Shown here in pieces: positions 1 to 11,429 of a stretch of 64,000 nt of DNA; positions within the stretch are counted from its first letter, which is position 1, and every line of letters begins with the position of its first letter. The stretch is from Arctopsyche grandis (lineage: Eukaryota; Arthropoda; Insecta; Trichoptera; Hydropsychidae). The stretch lies in contig NC_135366.1 of the NCBI RefSeq assembly GCF_051622035.1, forward strand, positions 935,001 to 999,000, read 5' to 3'. The notes beneath the pieces were generated by a model. That model was not told the origin of the DNA. It saw only the letters and a program-made list of their open reading frames with translations, and ran no database searches. A program made the position numbers and the translations under genes.

Positions 1-512
1 CCCTTTGACAAATCACCGACATCGGACACCGCGTTTTTTTATGAATTGTTTTTTTTTATCGATCGTCGACGGTAGAAATACAGTAACATCTCGTGACGAC
101 TTTAACAATATATTTTTTTCGCTCGTAAGCAGAGAAATTATAATATTTCTCTGGTTTTAAATGCGCATCGTCGTAATTCAAAACATTGTTGTAATTCAAA
201 ACATCAACGATGATCTAATTTTAGCTCAATCTCGCTCTTTAGCTTGATTTTGATATTTAATTTCAATTTTAAAATTTAATTTTTATTTCGATATTTTGTA
301 CGCTACTGCTTGTTAAAAAGTTGGCCCAAAATCGTCGTTGGTTTAGTCCGTAAGCACCATTACGATTATTTAATGACCTGCTTATACATATAGAGGTTAT
401 GAAAAGATTAAATTAATATCGAGTGATGTATTAAAATAGTTGTTAAATGATTCAAATAAGCTATTGAAAAACTAATGTTGTATGCATGATAATTTTTTTG
501 ATTTTATCGTAG

Positions 513-860
513 GACGATTTTGAAGAGACCGAACCGGAAGAAGACAGCGCAGATAGACCGTTAGTGATAGATGAGGGCGGGCGAGCTGACAACAATTCCG
601 TCAATAGAGACGGAGGCTCTTTAGAACTCAACGAGAGCGAAGTACCCGAATGTCAGGGTTGTCGTAAACGTGAAGCTCAGTTTGTGTGCGCCGGATGTGC
701 CAACCAGTGGTATTGTAGTCGCGAATGTCAAGTACGATTATTTTATGCAAAAATTCAATACTCGGTATCGTATATACGCATGTGTGAATGAAATGTTTTT
801 TTTTTTATCAAATTCCAGGTCTCGGCATGGGACGAACATTCGGAGGTGTGCTCTGGTTAG
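513..860 (+). CDS. C-terminal exons of a MYND zinc-finger protein (5' part outside window)
   Basis: Two exons, 513-731 and 819-860, join in phase 0 across an 87-bp GT-AG intron; the first has an acceptor ending ATCGTAG at 512. The 86-residue product has an acidic stretch (DDFEETEPEED) and then a MYND zinc finger at the extreme C-terminus: CQGC, CAGC, CSREC and H-x3-C (HSEVC), followed by stop TAG. MYND fingers bind proline-rich partners and are common in transcriptional co-regulators such as DEAF1, RUNX1T1/Nervy and ZMYND proteins. A finger ending a few residues before the stop fits DEAF1-like or ZMYND10-like proteins, but the finger alone does not decide which. The N-terminal part lies to the left of the window. 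Confidence is high for the MYND finger and low for gene identity. Confidence 0.8.
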
Positions 861-1579
861 ATCTCGTGAAGAGTATGATATACTCGTGTTTATTTGTATG
901 TGTGATATATCTGTATGTATATCGATACCACGTTGTTGAACAATCAATCTCACTGTTACCGTGTGACACTCGTTTTAAGTCGACCCAGTCTACATGTAAA
1001 TAAATATAATTATATATATATACAATAGTGCAGGTAATCTTCAGTGTAATGTCCCGACTCTTGACCGATTTGTGGATCGGAATCTCAATGCGGATCCGAA
1101 GACCGTCTCGTATTCGCAACGTTGGCAGCTTCGCACGAGCCTTCGGCGACGACGGCTTCCCACGTCCTACTTACGATTAGAAAGTTTAAGTATTTCAAAT
1201 TGTGAGCGTTGATTTTGTATTATTTTATATTACTTTTCGTACGCAATATATACAATGTAGTTGTGAAAATTACACTCGATTCAAATTTTTGTTTTTAATT
1301 TTAATTTGGTGTATATTTATTTATTATTATTATTTTTACTTTTATAAATTGGTATATTTTTTATTTAATATTATTTTTAAAAAATGTGACGATACGATAC
1401 GGCTCCGTAAAATGTACGTTAAATAATTAGCTGTTCCGTTTGAAGTGTAGCGTGCCATAAATAATGCAAAGTCAATATTTGCTTTGGATTTGGAAATATT
1501 TATCATACATTAAATGTAATGTATATGAAATTTTTTTATTGAATTTTAAGTTATTTTTGTTAGATTAATTTATACTTAC

Positions 1580-1674
<95 letters not shown>

Positions 1675-4113
1675 CACCCTCCCCTCCCCAATTAGAAAGA
1701 ATATTCACATACACTAAAATTATAATTATTATAAATAAATCAACAAGTATGAATTTGTAAATATAATATATTACGTATATATATATTATGTGTGGTGTAA
1801 GAGAGAAATTTTTCATAAGCATAATAAAAGTGTTCAGTAATTTTTATTCCATTTAAAAAAATAAGATTTTTTTATATAAGTGCATACATATGTACGTGCG
1901 TATATATGTGTATATGTATTATATATATAATATTAAACGTATGTGTTAATTATGGAAGTAAGAATAGACGTTGTATTGCTTCGACTGTATTATTTCACTA
2001 CGAAGTATATTTAAATATTTCACCAAAAATAATTTCTCAAAACGATTACCTACGAATGTCACGAAAAATTATGTTCCTTGCCTAAATATTTTAGTTTTCA
2101 TCAATTGATACTAGTCATATAATTTGTTACCTATGTATTTTCTATTTTCCATACATTATATAATAAAAAACTTGACAAATGATTTTCGTGTTTTATTTTA
2201 CTATCTATGTTTTCGATTTGGAATTGGTTTTTGTTGCACTTAATCGGCTTATTATAATTTTGTATGATTTATGCATATGTACATAATAACGTACTTAATT
2301 TTGAGATGTAACTTAGGTTTGTGGAATTTTGCAGAATCCTTTTTTTATTATGGTTTGGTGTGCAGTACAACGCATAAATATATTTGGCTCGGAAATGAAG
2401 TACATACATATACTCGGACCAAAATTTCGAATTATCGAACAGAACGTATAATTCGAATTTTCAATTTGGATCTACATATTATTTAAATAAACAAATCTTA
2501 AATACTCGGTAATTTTGCACTGTTTTTACTTTTGTCATATTAAATCAAAGGTGAAGGTTATTAATAGTAAATAAATTTCAATTTGATCAATTAAAATTGG
2601 GATTTTATTGATTCGCCAGATTGTGGATGTAGATTTCTCAACTGTTGAATATGCGCTCTAACTGATCTTCCGTTTTATGTTATGAATTATAGAAACAATA
2701 ATGTTTTTTTCTTCGATATTAGTCTCGTGACCTTCTTTTTGAAAGACTGCGTTTGTCCCTTTTATAAATCTTCAACATGCTTCTGATCAAATTTGAAAGG
2801 TCTCTAAAGGGGTAAGCGTCTATTATTCCGCTCCGTACAATATGATGAAGATATAACATTTTGTTATTTGATTGTCGTTTTGAATCGCACAAAAATTATA
2901 GGACATTAAAAAATAATTAAAAAACGATTTCCCTCAACAAAAGACGCAACAGTTGTCTAATTATACTGTACCAAATAAAGCATGCAATAATACTCTGTAT
3001 TATTAATGCTGACAATAAGTATTATTAATTCTGCCAGAAATAGCTTATGTACATTCTCGGACACGTAATTGACGTACGTGTCAAACAAAATACAAAATGT
3101 TTCGATCTCTCATACGTGAGATTTAACAAATTTTGTAAATATGAGATCATCGCGTAATAAATGTCATCAGACGGTTATTTCAGTGATTGAAACTTTCAAA
3201 TGGTCTAAATTTTAAATAAATAAATTTGATTGGTTAAAAAAAATATTTTTACGAATTAAATTTGATGCATTTACATATATGAAATTATTCACCTGATATT
3301 TATTTTTAATTCTTTATGGTCCAATCTAGGTTAACATTTTTAGGAAAAGTAACAACATGCACTAATCTAATTTTTTTTTTCATTTACCGGTAAATATCGA
3401 TAGTCATATAAAAAAATCATTTACCGTTTACCGGTTCATGAAATTTGACGGTAAATTGCAATCCCTAGTCGAGATGTTACCTACATACCTTACCATAATA
3501 CTTTTTCTCAAACCGGGACAGTTTCAAGAATTTGCTCGAAATAGAAAGAGAAGTATTTATGATTCAAAACAATTTTTTGACGGGGAAAAAGCTAAGTAAT
3601 GGAGTGGTTAATAAAAAATAATTAATATTTATCAATAGAGTGAAATTTCCTTAAAAATTATTTGTTATTGAAAAAATTCATTACAACCCGGTTCACAATT
3701 TACTTTGCAGCGCATTAAAGCTTCACAGTTGATTGAACCCTGCTACCTTTTTCTTTAGACCAAATGAATTAATACTTGTTTTCCAATATTCTGACATTAA
3801 ATGGTTTGTCATGCACCGAATTTTGCAATTTCAACTGATTGAAAGCCTAAAATTTAAACCTTTACTCCACATTCTGGTATAAAATATTGTACAGCACATG
3901 CACAGTTTAAATATTTTTCATGTTTTAAATTTATAGTTTAAATCTTCACGAAGTTGTAGAAACAACAATGGCTAAATCACATTAATAACGAAGGCTTCAC
4001 AATTTGTTTCGACTTGTCTAGATTTTGTTTCAACAAATTTCGATGTTAATTCAAACTTGAAGTTGGGATCTTGAATAGCAGCATGAAATGCAAAAGCCGT
4101 TTCTTTATTAGCT
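861..4113. other. 3' UTR and intergenic AT-rich DNA, no gene seen
   Basis: AT-rich sequence downstream of the MYND gene. A GC-richer island at about 1035-1170 stands out and may be 3' UTR or an extra exon (see findings). AATAAA-type signals occur near 2160-2190 and 2480. Around 3380-3470 there is a short remnant with CCGGTAAA motifs that resembles a TIR element end. No open frame with a recognisable domain was found. Confidence 0.6.
1582..1674. repeat. (TA)n microsatellite
   Basis: About 90 bp of uninterrupted TA dinucleotide in the presumed 3' flank of the MYND gene. Confidence 0.97.
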
Positions 4114-4114
4114 A

Positions 4115-4440
4115 CTAGTGGTTTTACCCGGCTTCGCTCAGTATTTGCAATATAAACAATAGTTTTATTTTATATAAATTTATTTGAATACTCATTTGTT
4201 TTTTTTTTTTATTAAATTGACTGTCACGAACAAAAACATATATACTAAGTCTCTTTCGAAATTATATGTATACCAGAATCCGACGGCCTCCCTGGGACTT
4301 TCGAATTCTATGAATCGAAGAAAAATCGAATCGAATGTGTTGTTTACGAACCAACCAACGAAGGTTACATATATACATACATACATACAAAGTCTCTTTC
4401 GAAATTATATATTAGATTAAATTTTTTTAATACGAATTTT
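4115..4440 (-). mobile_element. Possible Helitron-like fragment, minus orientation
   Basis: Read on the minus strand, the left edge ends in GCGAAGCCGGGT followed by CTAG and then T, which resembles Helitron 3' ends in insects. No clear 3' hairpin or 5' TC end was found, so the right limit is a guess. Inside is a direct duplication of a 22-bp segment (AGTCTCTTTCGAAATTATAT) near 4246 and 4390. Confidence 0.3.
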
Positions 4441-4671
4441 TGTTAATATGATCACAGTTTTTTTCAATTCTTTAATTCATCCGTAAACACAATTTTTTTT
4501 ACATATTGTGGGCTGAATTAAATTAATGTACAGTACAAAACACTCGTAAGCAATACGCTGAAAACAAACATCAATTCACTCCACTCAATTCGAAACCGAG
4601 TATCCATGTTGCCTTTTTTTTTATTTCTCCCAAATAACCAAAAATGACAAATCGGCCGGGACTGTCTCGGT

Positions 4672-5447
4672 TAGTGGCGTAGCGAAGGGGGGGGGGGGGT
4701 CCAGGTGGTCTGGACCCCCCTCTTGGCGGAGTGCAGTCGGCAGCAAAATATCCCACTCCTGTCGCAATTGATCGTTTGTACCATTTTTGGATAGCTTTCT
4801 ATCCCAAATCCATGACAGATTTTTAGGACGTAAACATATACTTGAAAATTTCCAATGTTTGCTTCCTGATGGGAAAAGCTCTCAACCATCAAGTTTTTTA
4901 AAAAATAAGATTAAGACTTCGGGGGAAATTTACAACCAAGCTATATTTTGTGGGCCTTGCATTCTAACTGGAGAGTTGGAAATGTGGTGGCAGTATATAA
5001 GTACTAGTGAAAATCGACCAAATAACGCACTAGCTGCAATTGCAATTTGCAATCCTTCAATATTTACATACTTCTAAAAATTCTAGCAACACTTCCGGTG
5101 ACAACAGCAACAAGTGAACGGAGCTTCTCCACACTACGATGTCTAAAAACATATTTAAGAAATACGATGTCGGAAAATCGACAAAATGGACTTGCTTTAT
5201 TAGATATTCATAGGGACATTTTAGTGCATAAAAAATATTAGATAAATACGCGAAGATTGGATCTGTGAATTTCGTACTTTTTTAAAGTATTCATTATTTT
5301 TATTTTATTTGAATTTTGTTCATACCATATGTTTATTACGTATTTACTTTATTTTTATATGTTGTGATTTTATATTAATTAAATATAAATTATCTTGCCT
5401 TTCCTGTCAAAACCCCCCCCCTTGACAAAATCCTGTCTACGCCACTG
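4672..5447 (+). mobile_element. hAT transposon, internally deleted, with transposase C-terminal part
   Basis: The termini are inverted (TAGTGGCGTAG at 4672 and CTACGCCACTG ending 5447) and flanked by a perfect 8-bp target duplication, GTCTCGGT, at 4664-4671 and 5448-5455. This is the hAT hallmark. The interior codes, across a frame change near 5045-5075, for the end of a hAT transposase. The dimerisation region is recognisable from PVTTATSERSFSTLRCLKTY at about 5096-5155 and the stop near 5241. The N-terminal and catalytic core are missing, so it cannot be autonomous. G and C homopolymers lie just inside the two ends. Confidence 0.93.
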
Positions 5448-5579
5448 GTCTCGGTCTTACATACATGTAGTTACAATTTAATGAAAGTTATATCACAATC
5501 GTGCGGTAAAACATTCCTCATCAGAAGTAGTTCATCTCGTGAACCCAAGTTGAAGTCATAGGCTGAAAATGAATGAAAA

Positions 5580-6640
5580 ATGACGCTTGTACGAGTGGTG
5601 GGTGGTGGTAGGTGGTATGTGGGAGAGGGGGTAGGCGGTAGCCGCAGAGCGAATGCGTTGGCCAGCCTGGCGGAAGCCGAGCCGCACCGCTCACAGATGT
5701 AATGATGAAAAAGCAAATGGCGGATGAAAATGAATAGCGCTGGTTTCGAGCGAAATTAAATCCGAATGAAGGAGAGCCAGAGGGGCTCATCCGAGGGCGT
5801 CTCCGCTCGACTCTCTCGAGCCTGACGACGTGTCCTCTCGCGGGGGCCTCCTTTGCGCCCCACGGCCATCGAGCTGCCGAAACCGCTTCCTCGACCGCTT
5901 CCTCGACCGCTTCCGCTACCGCTCTACCGCACCGCTCAGCACGACCGTCGCCGATCGCTCGAGGGCCCCACGGCTTCAGGGCTCCAGGGCTCCAGGGCTC
6001 CAGAGCTCCAGGCTCCAGACTCGGAGGGCGCAGCCCCGCCCGGCGACAGGCCGCAGCCGAGGCGCCCCCTTCCCGCGCAGCAGGTTAGTCTCCCCGCCCC
6101 ACCGCCACCGGAGCCCCCCCTCCGCCCGCTCCCCACTCCTCACCCCCCCACTCCCCGGCAGCCGACATTCCCAGGTCTGACTTCTCGTCGGTTCGCCATT
6201 TGTTTGTTTGTTTTTTCGCCACAATGTACGCACGCGTTTTTGGTAATTGTGATCCGGCGTGAACGGAAAACATGACTTCGGAATATGTCGTCGTCCATTT
6301 TTTTCGGTGCGTATGTGTGATCGATAGCGTTTGACAGCGGAAAATATCTGCGATCGGAAGTGTGTTGAACCCGGGTCGTTTCTAGATTGTTCTTTTATTA
6401 TTATTATTATAGTTTTTTTTTTAATTATTTTTCTATCGATTTATTTGTGTCCTCGAAGTGTTGTCTTGCGGCCGTTCGCGTGTTGACAATAAATTTTAAT
6501 CACGTTAAATATTGTTGCACATTTTTGGCCGAGTCGGCGACATAACCTCGAAAGTTGATCTCGCGCCGATGATTTAGCACACTGATGATGGACGATCGTG
6601 AAAAAGTCGTCTCACTTGTGCGCCTCACAGTTTGAAATAA
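5580..6640 (+). promoter_or_regulatory. GC-rich promoter region and probable non-coding first exon of CDK12
   Basis: This is the only extended GC-rich block before 12.4 kb, in strongly AT-rich surroundings. A G-rich purine/pyrimidine run (5597-5640) is followed by CG-dense sequence to about 6130. A donor CAG|GTTAGT at 6083/6084 could end an untranslated exon spliced to the acceptor at 12420. Proline- and arginine-rich open frames here are compositional and overlap on both strands. The first AUG of CDK12 is at 12452, so a 5' UTR exon is needed upstream; this block is the natural candidate. The exact start site cannot be seen. Confidence 0.5.
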
Positions 6641-6978
6641 TAAATGTTTAATTCATTTGTTCGAATCCTTTGTTTTTTTTTTATTCAACTATCTTTTGAT
6701 TTTTTTTTTATTCGACCATCTTTTGTTTATTTTATTTAAATAAAATTTACATATGTATGTTAGTATAGCTTGCTATTACATAACAGACAATTTATTATTT
6801 TCAAATAAAATATGCGTATAATTATTTATTTAGAAATTATCAATTTTTTTTATAACAATTTCCATAAACAGAGTGATGATGAATTATTTTAAATATTTTT
6901 AAAACAAATTTTAACAATAAAACTATTAAATAAAAGCTCTTAAAAACAAGAACAATGAATTTTCTCACGACTCCATCT
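6641..6978. other. AT-rich DNA, no gene seen
   Basis: Probable part of CDK12 5' UTR intron. Poly-T tracts and AT-rich sequence; nothing identifiable. Confidence 0.5.
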
Positions 6979-8131
6979 TGGGGATCCCAATCGAATATTC
7001 GAGTATTCGAATTATTCGTCTGATTTTTCAGCCATTCGTTATTCGAATATTTCATCAACTATTCGAATATTTTTCGTATATATATATATATTGTTTTATA
7101 AACTAAATACACAAAATCAACATGAAAAGAGTGATGACGAAGAAGCCGACGATTATGAAGAAAATTAAATATATAATGGGGATAATTGTGATGAAAGTGA
7201 AGATAATGAAGAAGATGAAATATCTACATTTATTTATTTATTCACAAATTTGCCATAGTGACTTTACAGATCAACTCCAAGGCGACACTATGGTTATATA
7301 AAAAGGAAATTAATTATTATTATATTATAATAATATTATATATTAATTAAAAGACAAATATGGATCAAACAAATATAAAAATACAAAATTGTAAAAACAT
7401 GAAATATAAAAATACGAAATTGTGAAAACTTAAAATATGAAAATATAAATTGTAAAAATAAAAATATAAAATTGTGAAAATATAAAAAAAAACATGAGAA
7501 ATAAAATTATAATGAAAAATAATAATATGAAAGATAAATATATAAAAATATGAAACATAAAAATATAAAAATTTGAAAATATAAAAATGTAAAAATATGA
7601 ATATAAAAATGCAATATGTTACAAGTTGCTACGATCTCAAACTAAATAGTACCTCAACCAGATCAGTATATTTTAGATTAAACAGATCCAATCCAATAGA
7701 AATCTGGTTGAGGAGCTTGATGCCCCTGGCGACAGGGGACGAAAGCATTAAATTGGTACGTGCCTCAGTACATGTGAAGAAACGGATTTTTATTCATTAA
7801 ATACGGAAATGTTTGAAGAAAATCACTTTTCGATCGATAATAATCTCTACGAAATTTTAGAAAACATCAGAAAAATGATACGAATATTTAAGAAGTCACC
7901 GGCGAAATATACATTTTTACAAGAAATCATAATGAAAAAAGAAAATAAAAAATTGAAATTATCGTTAGTAAAAACGCGGTGGAATTCAATGGCAACTATG
8001 ATAATACGATTCATTCAAATTTATGCTTAGTATGTAATTACCTTTTTTTTTAATTTTCGAATATTCGAATAGCTCTTGATTTACTATTCGATATTCGAAT
8101 AGTTGAAGTCGACGAATATTTGGGATCCCTA
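6979..8131 (+). mobile_element. hAT transposon remnant with 8-bp target duplication
   Basis: The ends are inverted (TGGGGATCCCAA at 6979 and TTGGGATCCCTA ending 8131). The flanking 8-bp repeat CTCCATCT is at 6971-6978 and 8132-8139. Subterminal regions carry many TATTCGAA repeats in both orientations. A decayed transposase piece at 7809-8030 includes KLSLVKTRWNSM, a motif of BED-type hAT transposases. A second short hairpin insert at about 7655-7740 (CTCAACCAGAT and its complement) recurs near 44630-44700. Long A-rich tracts fill 7370-7600. Confidence 0.88.
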
Positions 8132-8175
8132 CTCCATCTCACATACATACATATGTTACGATAGTCGACCCAATA

Positions 8176-8315
8176 GCGCCATCCACACTCACGATATCTA
8201 CATACGACATTGTCAATATTTTCCATATCCAGTTCCTAAATAGCAACCACAGGTTGCGATACGGGAACTGGATATGGAAATATCGCATGTAGATATCGTG
8301 TGTGTGGACGGCGCC
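8176..8315. mobile_element. Palindromic MITE
   Basis: Left arm GCGCCATCCACACTCACGAT and right arm ending GTGTGTGGACGGCGC are near-complementary. The match continues through GATATCTACAT and TTCCATATCCAGTTCC to a short loop near 8240-8260. It forms a single hairpin of about 140 nt and has no coding capacity. Confidence 0.75.
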
Positions 8316-8549
8316 AATGTAGCGCGAAAACCAATCATTTGTGAATATTAAAATCAATGAAAATTCTATTTTTATACGAACACAATTATTGACTAGATTT
8401 TTAATAAAATTGAAATATGATTGTCTTTTATTTATATAAATATCTCGTTCAAATGACTTGTTCTTACAAGTGCCAGGCATGCTGTCGCATTCGTGCAATG
8501 TTTTGTAACATTGTAAGTTAATTTCTTTATTTTTATTAAATTATTTCGG

Positions 8550-8815
8550 TGCCACTTTAGTATGCAGTCAACCTTAGCGTGCGATCTACCTTTGAATCGC
8601 AGACTTTTTTTTTGTGTCGTAACAATGACTTGTTTATTGTTCGAAGCATTTCTATCAAAATATCGTCAGCAGCGAAGAAAATACCGACCCTAACAACTTA
8701 ATCTTAAATGAATAGGGCCAATCCTAACTTAACCTAACCGAACCTGACCCTTAAATAAATAGGTGTTGGCTGATTATTAATAAATAGGTGTTGGCTAATT
8801 AATAATTTAAAATTT
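8550..8815 (+). repeat. Long-TIR family A, left-half copy
   Basis: Begins GGTGCCACTTTAGTATGC, then GCGATCTACCTTTGAATCGC, and continues into TTAACCTAACC-type and GGTGTTGGCTGA sequence, as in the full copy at 15986-17834. The right half is absent. Confidence 0.75.
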
Positions 8816-8999
8816 TGTAGGCCGATCGCATCGATGAGTACATTGCATCGCATCGCGCATGCGCAATACTCATACTATGCCGCGTCTCTTTCCACAATAT
8901 ACGATTACAAGAGGAAAAAAACATGTTTGTGAACATCAATCAATACGTACTTTACTCGCACACACGCACGCATTAGAAAATTGTTATATACGATATTTT

Positions 9000-9518
9000 A
9001 TTTTATTGTTACAAATCAATATACACTCGCCATTACAGTTTTGCTCCAATGCGACGGGTGTACGTTAACGAAATATAGAATACATAAACAATCAGAAATC
9101 AGAAATACAGTAATACATACATATACAATCAGAATATATAGCATATAACAATTAATCAGAAATAATAATCATAGAGACATCTATGGATTATTTTTAGATT
9201 TTTTTTGTATACAATTTTTATACATATAATAAATACGAAATTATAGAGATGTCTATAGAGATATCTATAGATTTCAGATTACTGTGTATAATTATTACAA
9301 ATTATACACAGGCAGATTTTGTGACAACAGGATTAGATCTAATACCAATCTTCAGGAACCGTTTCAGCAATGATCAGATAAAATTGGCAAACTCTGATAG
9401 AGAAACGATCGATTTGGAGTCACAAAACCCCCAAATCTAACCAGCAGTGGCGAGGACTCGAACCTTTGACCTCAGTGGTGCTAAATATATACGCTACCAC
9501 TAAGCCAAACTGCTGGCT
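9000..9518 (-). mobile_element. tRNA-headed SINE (full-length type)
   Basis: On the minus strand the head at 9518 starts GCCAGCAGTTTGGCTTAGTGG (A box) and carries GGTTCGAGTCC (B box). Its outer bases CCAGCAGT and ACTGCTGG pair like an acceptor stem. A conserved core follows (GTGACTCCAAATCGATCGTTTC, then CAGAGTTTGCCAATTTTATC). The tail contains AGACATCTCTATAATTTC. The second complete copy is at 63490-63985 and shorter relatives occur elsewhere in the window. No function beyond RNA polymerase III-driven retroposition is implied. Confidence 0.8.
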
Positions 9519-9521
9519 ATA

Positions 9522-9760
9522 ACCGGCAGAATAGACTAGTGGTTAGCATATAATGCTTTGAACAAAGTGGTCACGGGTTTTTGAATCCCACTGGTTTCTG
9601 CTGACCAGACCTTGGGTTTGTGACTCCAGGTCGATCGTTTCCTATCAGAGTTTGCCGATTTATCTGATTTTTATTGTAACGGTTCCAACAAATTGGTAAC
9701 CTTACCGATTTTCTCGCAAAATCTCGAGTTTTCAGCAATCTCGAATTTCACTGAATAAAA
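9522..9760 (+). mobile_element. SINE, related head, plus orientation
   Basis: Head CCGGCAGAATAGACTAGTGG with a B-box-like GGGTTTTTGAATCCC, then the family core (GACTCCAGGTCGATCGTTTC and TCAGAGTTTGCC) and a tail with AAAATCTCGAGTTTTCAGC. It lies head to head with the SINE at 9000-9518. Confidence 0.7.
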
Positions 9761-10145
9761 TTTACGATATAATTCAATGCAAGGTCTTTAATAATATCAC
9801 TGTAAGTTTCGCTGTCCATAACATGACGTTGACAACTACTTTGATCGTCTAAAAAATATAAATTTTCATTAATAGAAAATATATACGTATTCCAAAACAC
9901 ACGAACAATTTTGTATTTATTTACTAAAATGCAATGAAAAACTGAAACGAAATGTAATTGTAACTGTAGCCAAATCATTGCTGTGATGATACGATTTATA
10001 AAGTTATTCATTTCAGATTGGATAATTACTCGATTATTAGTCGGTAGCTGAATCTCAGTTCTTTTAAAACCCATCTAATAAATCATATTTTTAGTCCTGA
10101 TTTGAAAAGTTTGAATAACACTATAGCCAAGGAAAGGTAAACGTT

Positions 10146-10330
10146 TTATTCCGCAAAAAGCGATATCGCGCAAATCACTAAAATCTCGATCATGGAACAC
10201 CTGGCACTCGAGTTAGTACAATATTTCGCGTTGATCACTTTCGATTGATGGGAGTTTTTGGGTGCCAGATGTTCCGTGATCGAGATTTTAGCGACTTGCG
10301 TAAGAGATTAAGCTTTTTGCGAAATAATCA
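10146..10330. mobile_element. Palindromic MITE
   Basis: Arms ATTCCGCAAAAAGCGATATC...CACTAAAATCTCGATCATGG and CGTGATCGAGATTTTAGCG...GCTTTTTGCGAAATAATC are inverted copies. It is related to a larger palindrome at 62912-63478 (shared GATCGAGATTTTAG and GGCACC/GGGTGCCAGATGTTCCG motifs). Confidence 0.65.
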
Positions 10331-10665
10331 CCAAACCTCTATGAAAAATACAAAAATAATTTATATACGTATGTACATATATAGATAAGATAGATAAAAT
10401 ATTTGTACCCCTACGGTGTGAAAAAATGAAATTATTCATAACTTATGTACTATTAAAGTGTTATTGTATTTTTTACGATTTTGTGAAAATATTATTACAT
10501 GCATACAATGATATATGTATTATATGACTTGCATATCTATGTTATTGATAATAAATATGCAATGTGACAAACATTATTTCAATTTTGTACTTTATTTTAT
10601 ATTTTTTCTTACTTTGTACCGGGAAATATGTGTTTCTGCTGAAGATATTGAATAATTGGCACTTA

Positions 10666-10935
10666 TTGGTTATTCGGGCGCATCTGAGCATCGAATATAC
10701 ATACTTACATACAAATACACAGCAGTTGGGTGAATGGCCTCTAGGTGTTTATAATAAAATTATTTTGGTGATGCATTTTCGATTTTTATCGATATTATAC
10801 GCCAATCACTGTATACTGCCACTTTACAAAAACTGTTTGCGACACCTAGAGACCATTCATGTAAATGCCGTGTATTTATATGTGTTAGTGTAAGTGTGTA
10901 TGCTCGATACTCAGATGGGCCCGCATAACCAACAA
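10666..10935. mobile_element. Palindromic MITE
   Basis: The inverted ends are GGTTATTCGGGCGCATCTGAGCATCGA on the left and TGCTCGATACTCAGATGGGCCCGCATAACC on the right. An inner pair, GAATGGCCTCTAGGTG and CACCTAGAGACCATTC, is also present. About 270 bp, non-coding. Confidence 0.75.
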
Positions 10936-10950
10936 GTACCACACTTTTAA

Positions 10951-11425
10951 CCCTCCCTCACCGTAGAAGCTTCCATAGAATTTCTGAACTTTGCACGGGA
11001 TTTTGAGCCTTATATGCACCTATTTCAACTGTTTTAAGGTTCAAAATTGGTTGAATATATTACTGAGAGTTGAATGCCATCTATTCAAGTTGCTTAAAAT
11101 TCATATATACCAGTCAAAATTAGTTTTTTGTGGAACCATACTGAAACCTCGTTTATATTACTTATTTATTTGTTTATGTTCACGTCTGTTGAACAATGGC
11201 GACGATACGTCTCAATTGTATGAAGAATGATTATTTGACAATTAAGCCAAAACTACGAGATATATTATGTATTTTATTGTTTAAAATAATACTTTATGTG
11301 TTAATTAACATATCTGGTTACTTGAGTAAATATTAAAATCTGTATTTAAGGTCGAAAACTCAAATTCGCGAAAAAGGTGCCGTGTACAGGGCTTGTTCGC
11401 TATATTTATTGCCGCGGGCAAAGGG
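10951..11425. mobile_element. TTAA-flanked piggyBac-type MITE, family C
   Basis: Bounded by TTAA at 10947-10950 and 11426-11429. The ends are CCCTCCCTCACCG and GCCGCGGGCAAAGGG. A second, rearranged copy sits at 26571-27064 inside CDK12 intron 12; the two share more than 300 bp of close sequence. A TTAA target site and CCC/GGG termini are characteristic of piggyBac-class elements. No transposase is encoded. Confidence 0.7.
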
Positions 11426-11429
11426 TTAA

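Noticed and set aside
5830-6275. Overlapping long Pro/Arg-rich open frames on both strands
   Set aside because: Compositional frames in a GC-rich promoter/5' UTR; no domain, and frames are open on both strands at once.
9430-9518. Possible tRNA gene
   Set aside because: A and B boxes and an outer stem are present, but the head is followed by the conserved SINE core and is repeated through the window; it is a SINE head, not a functional tRNA.
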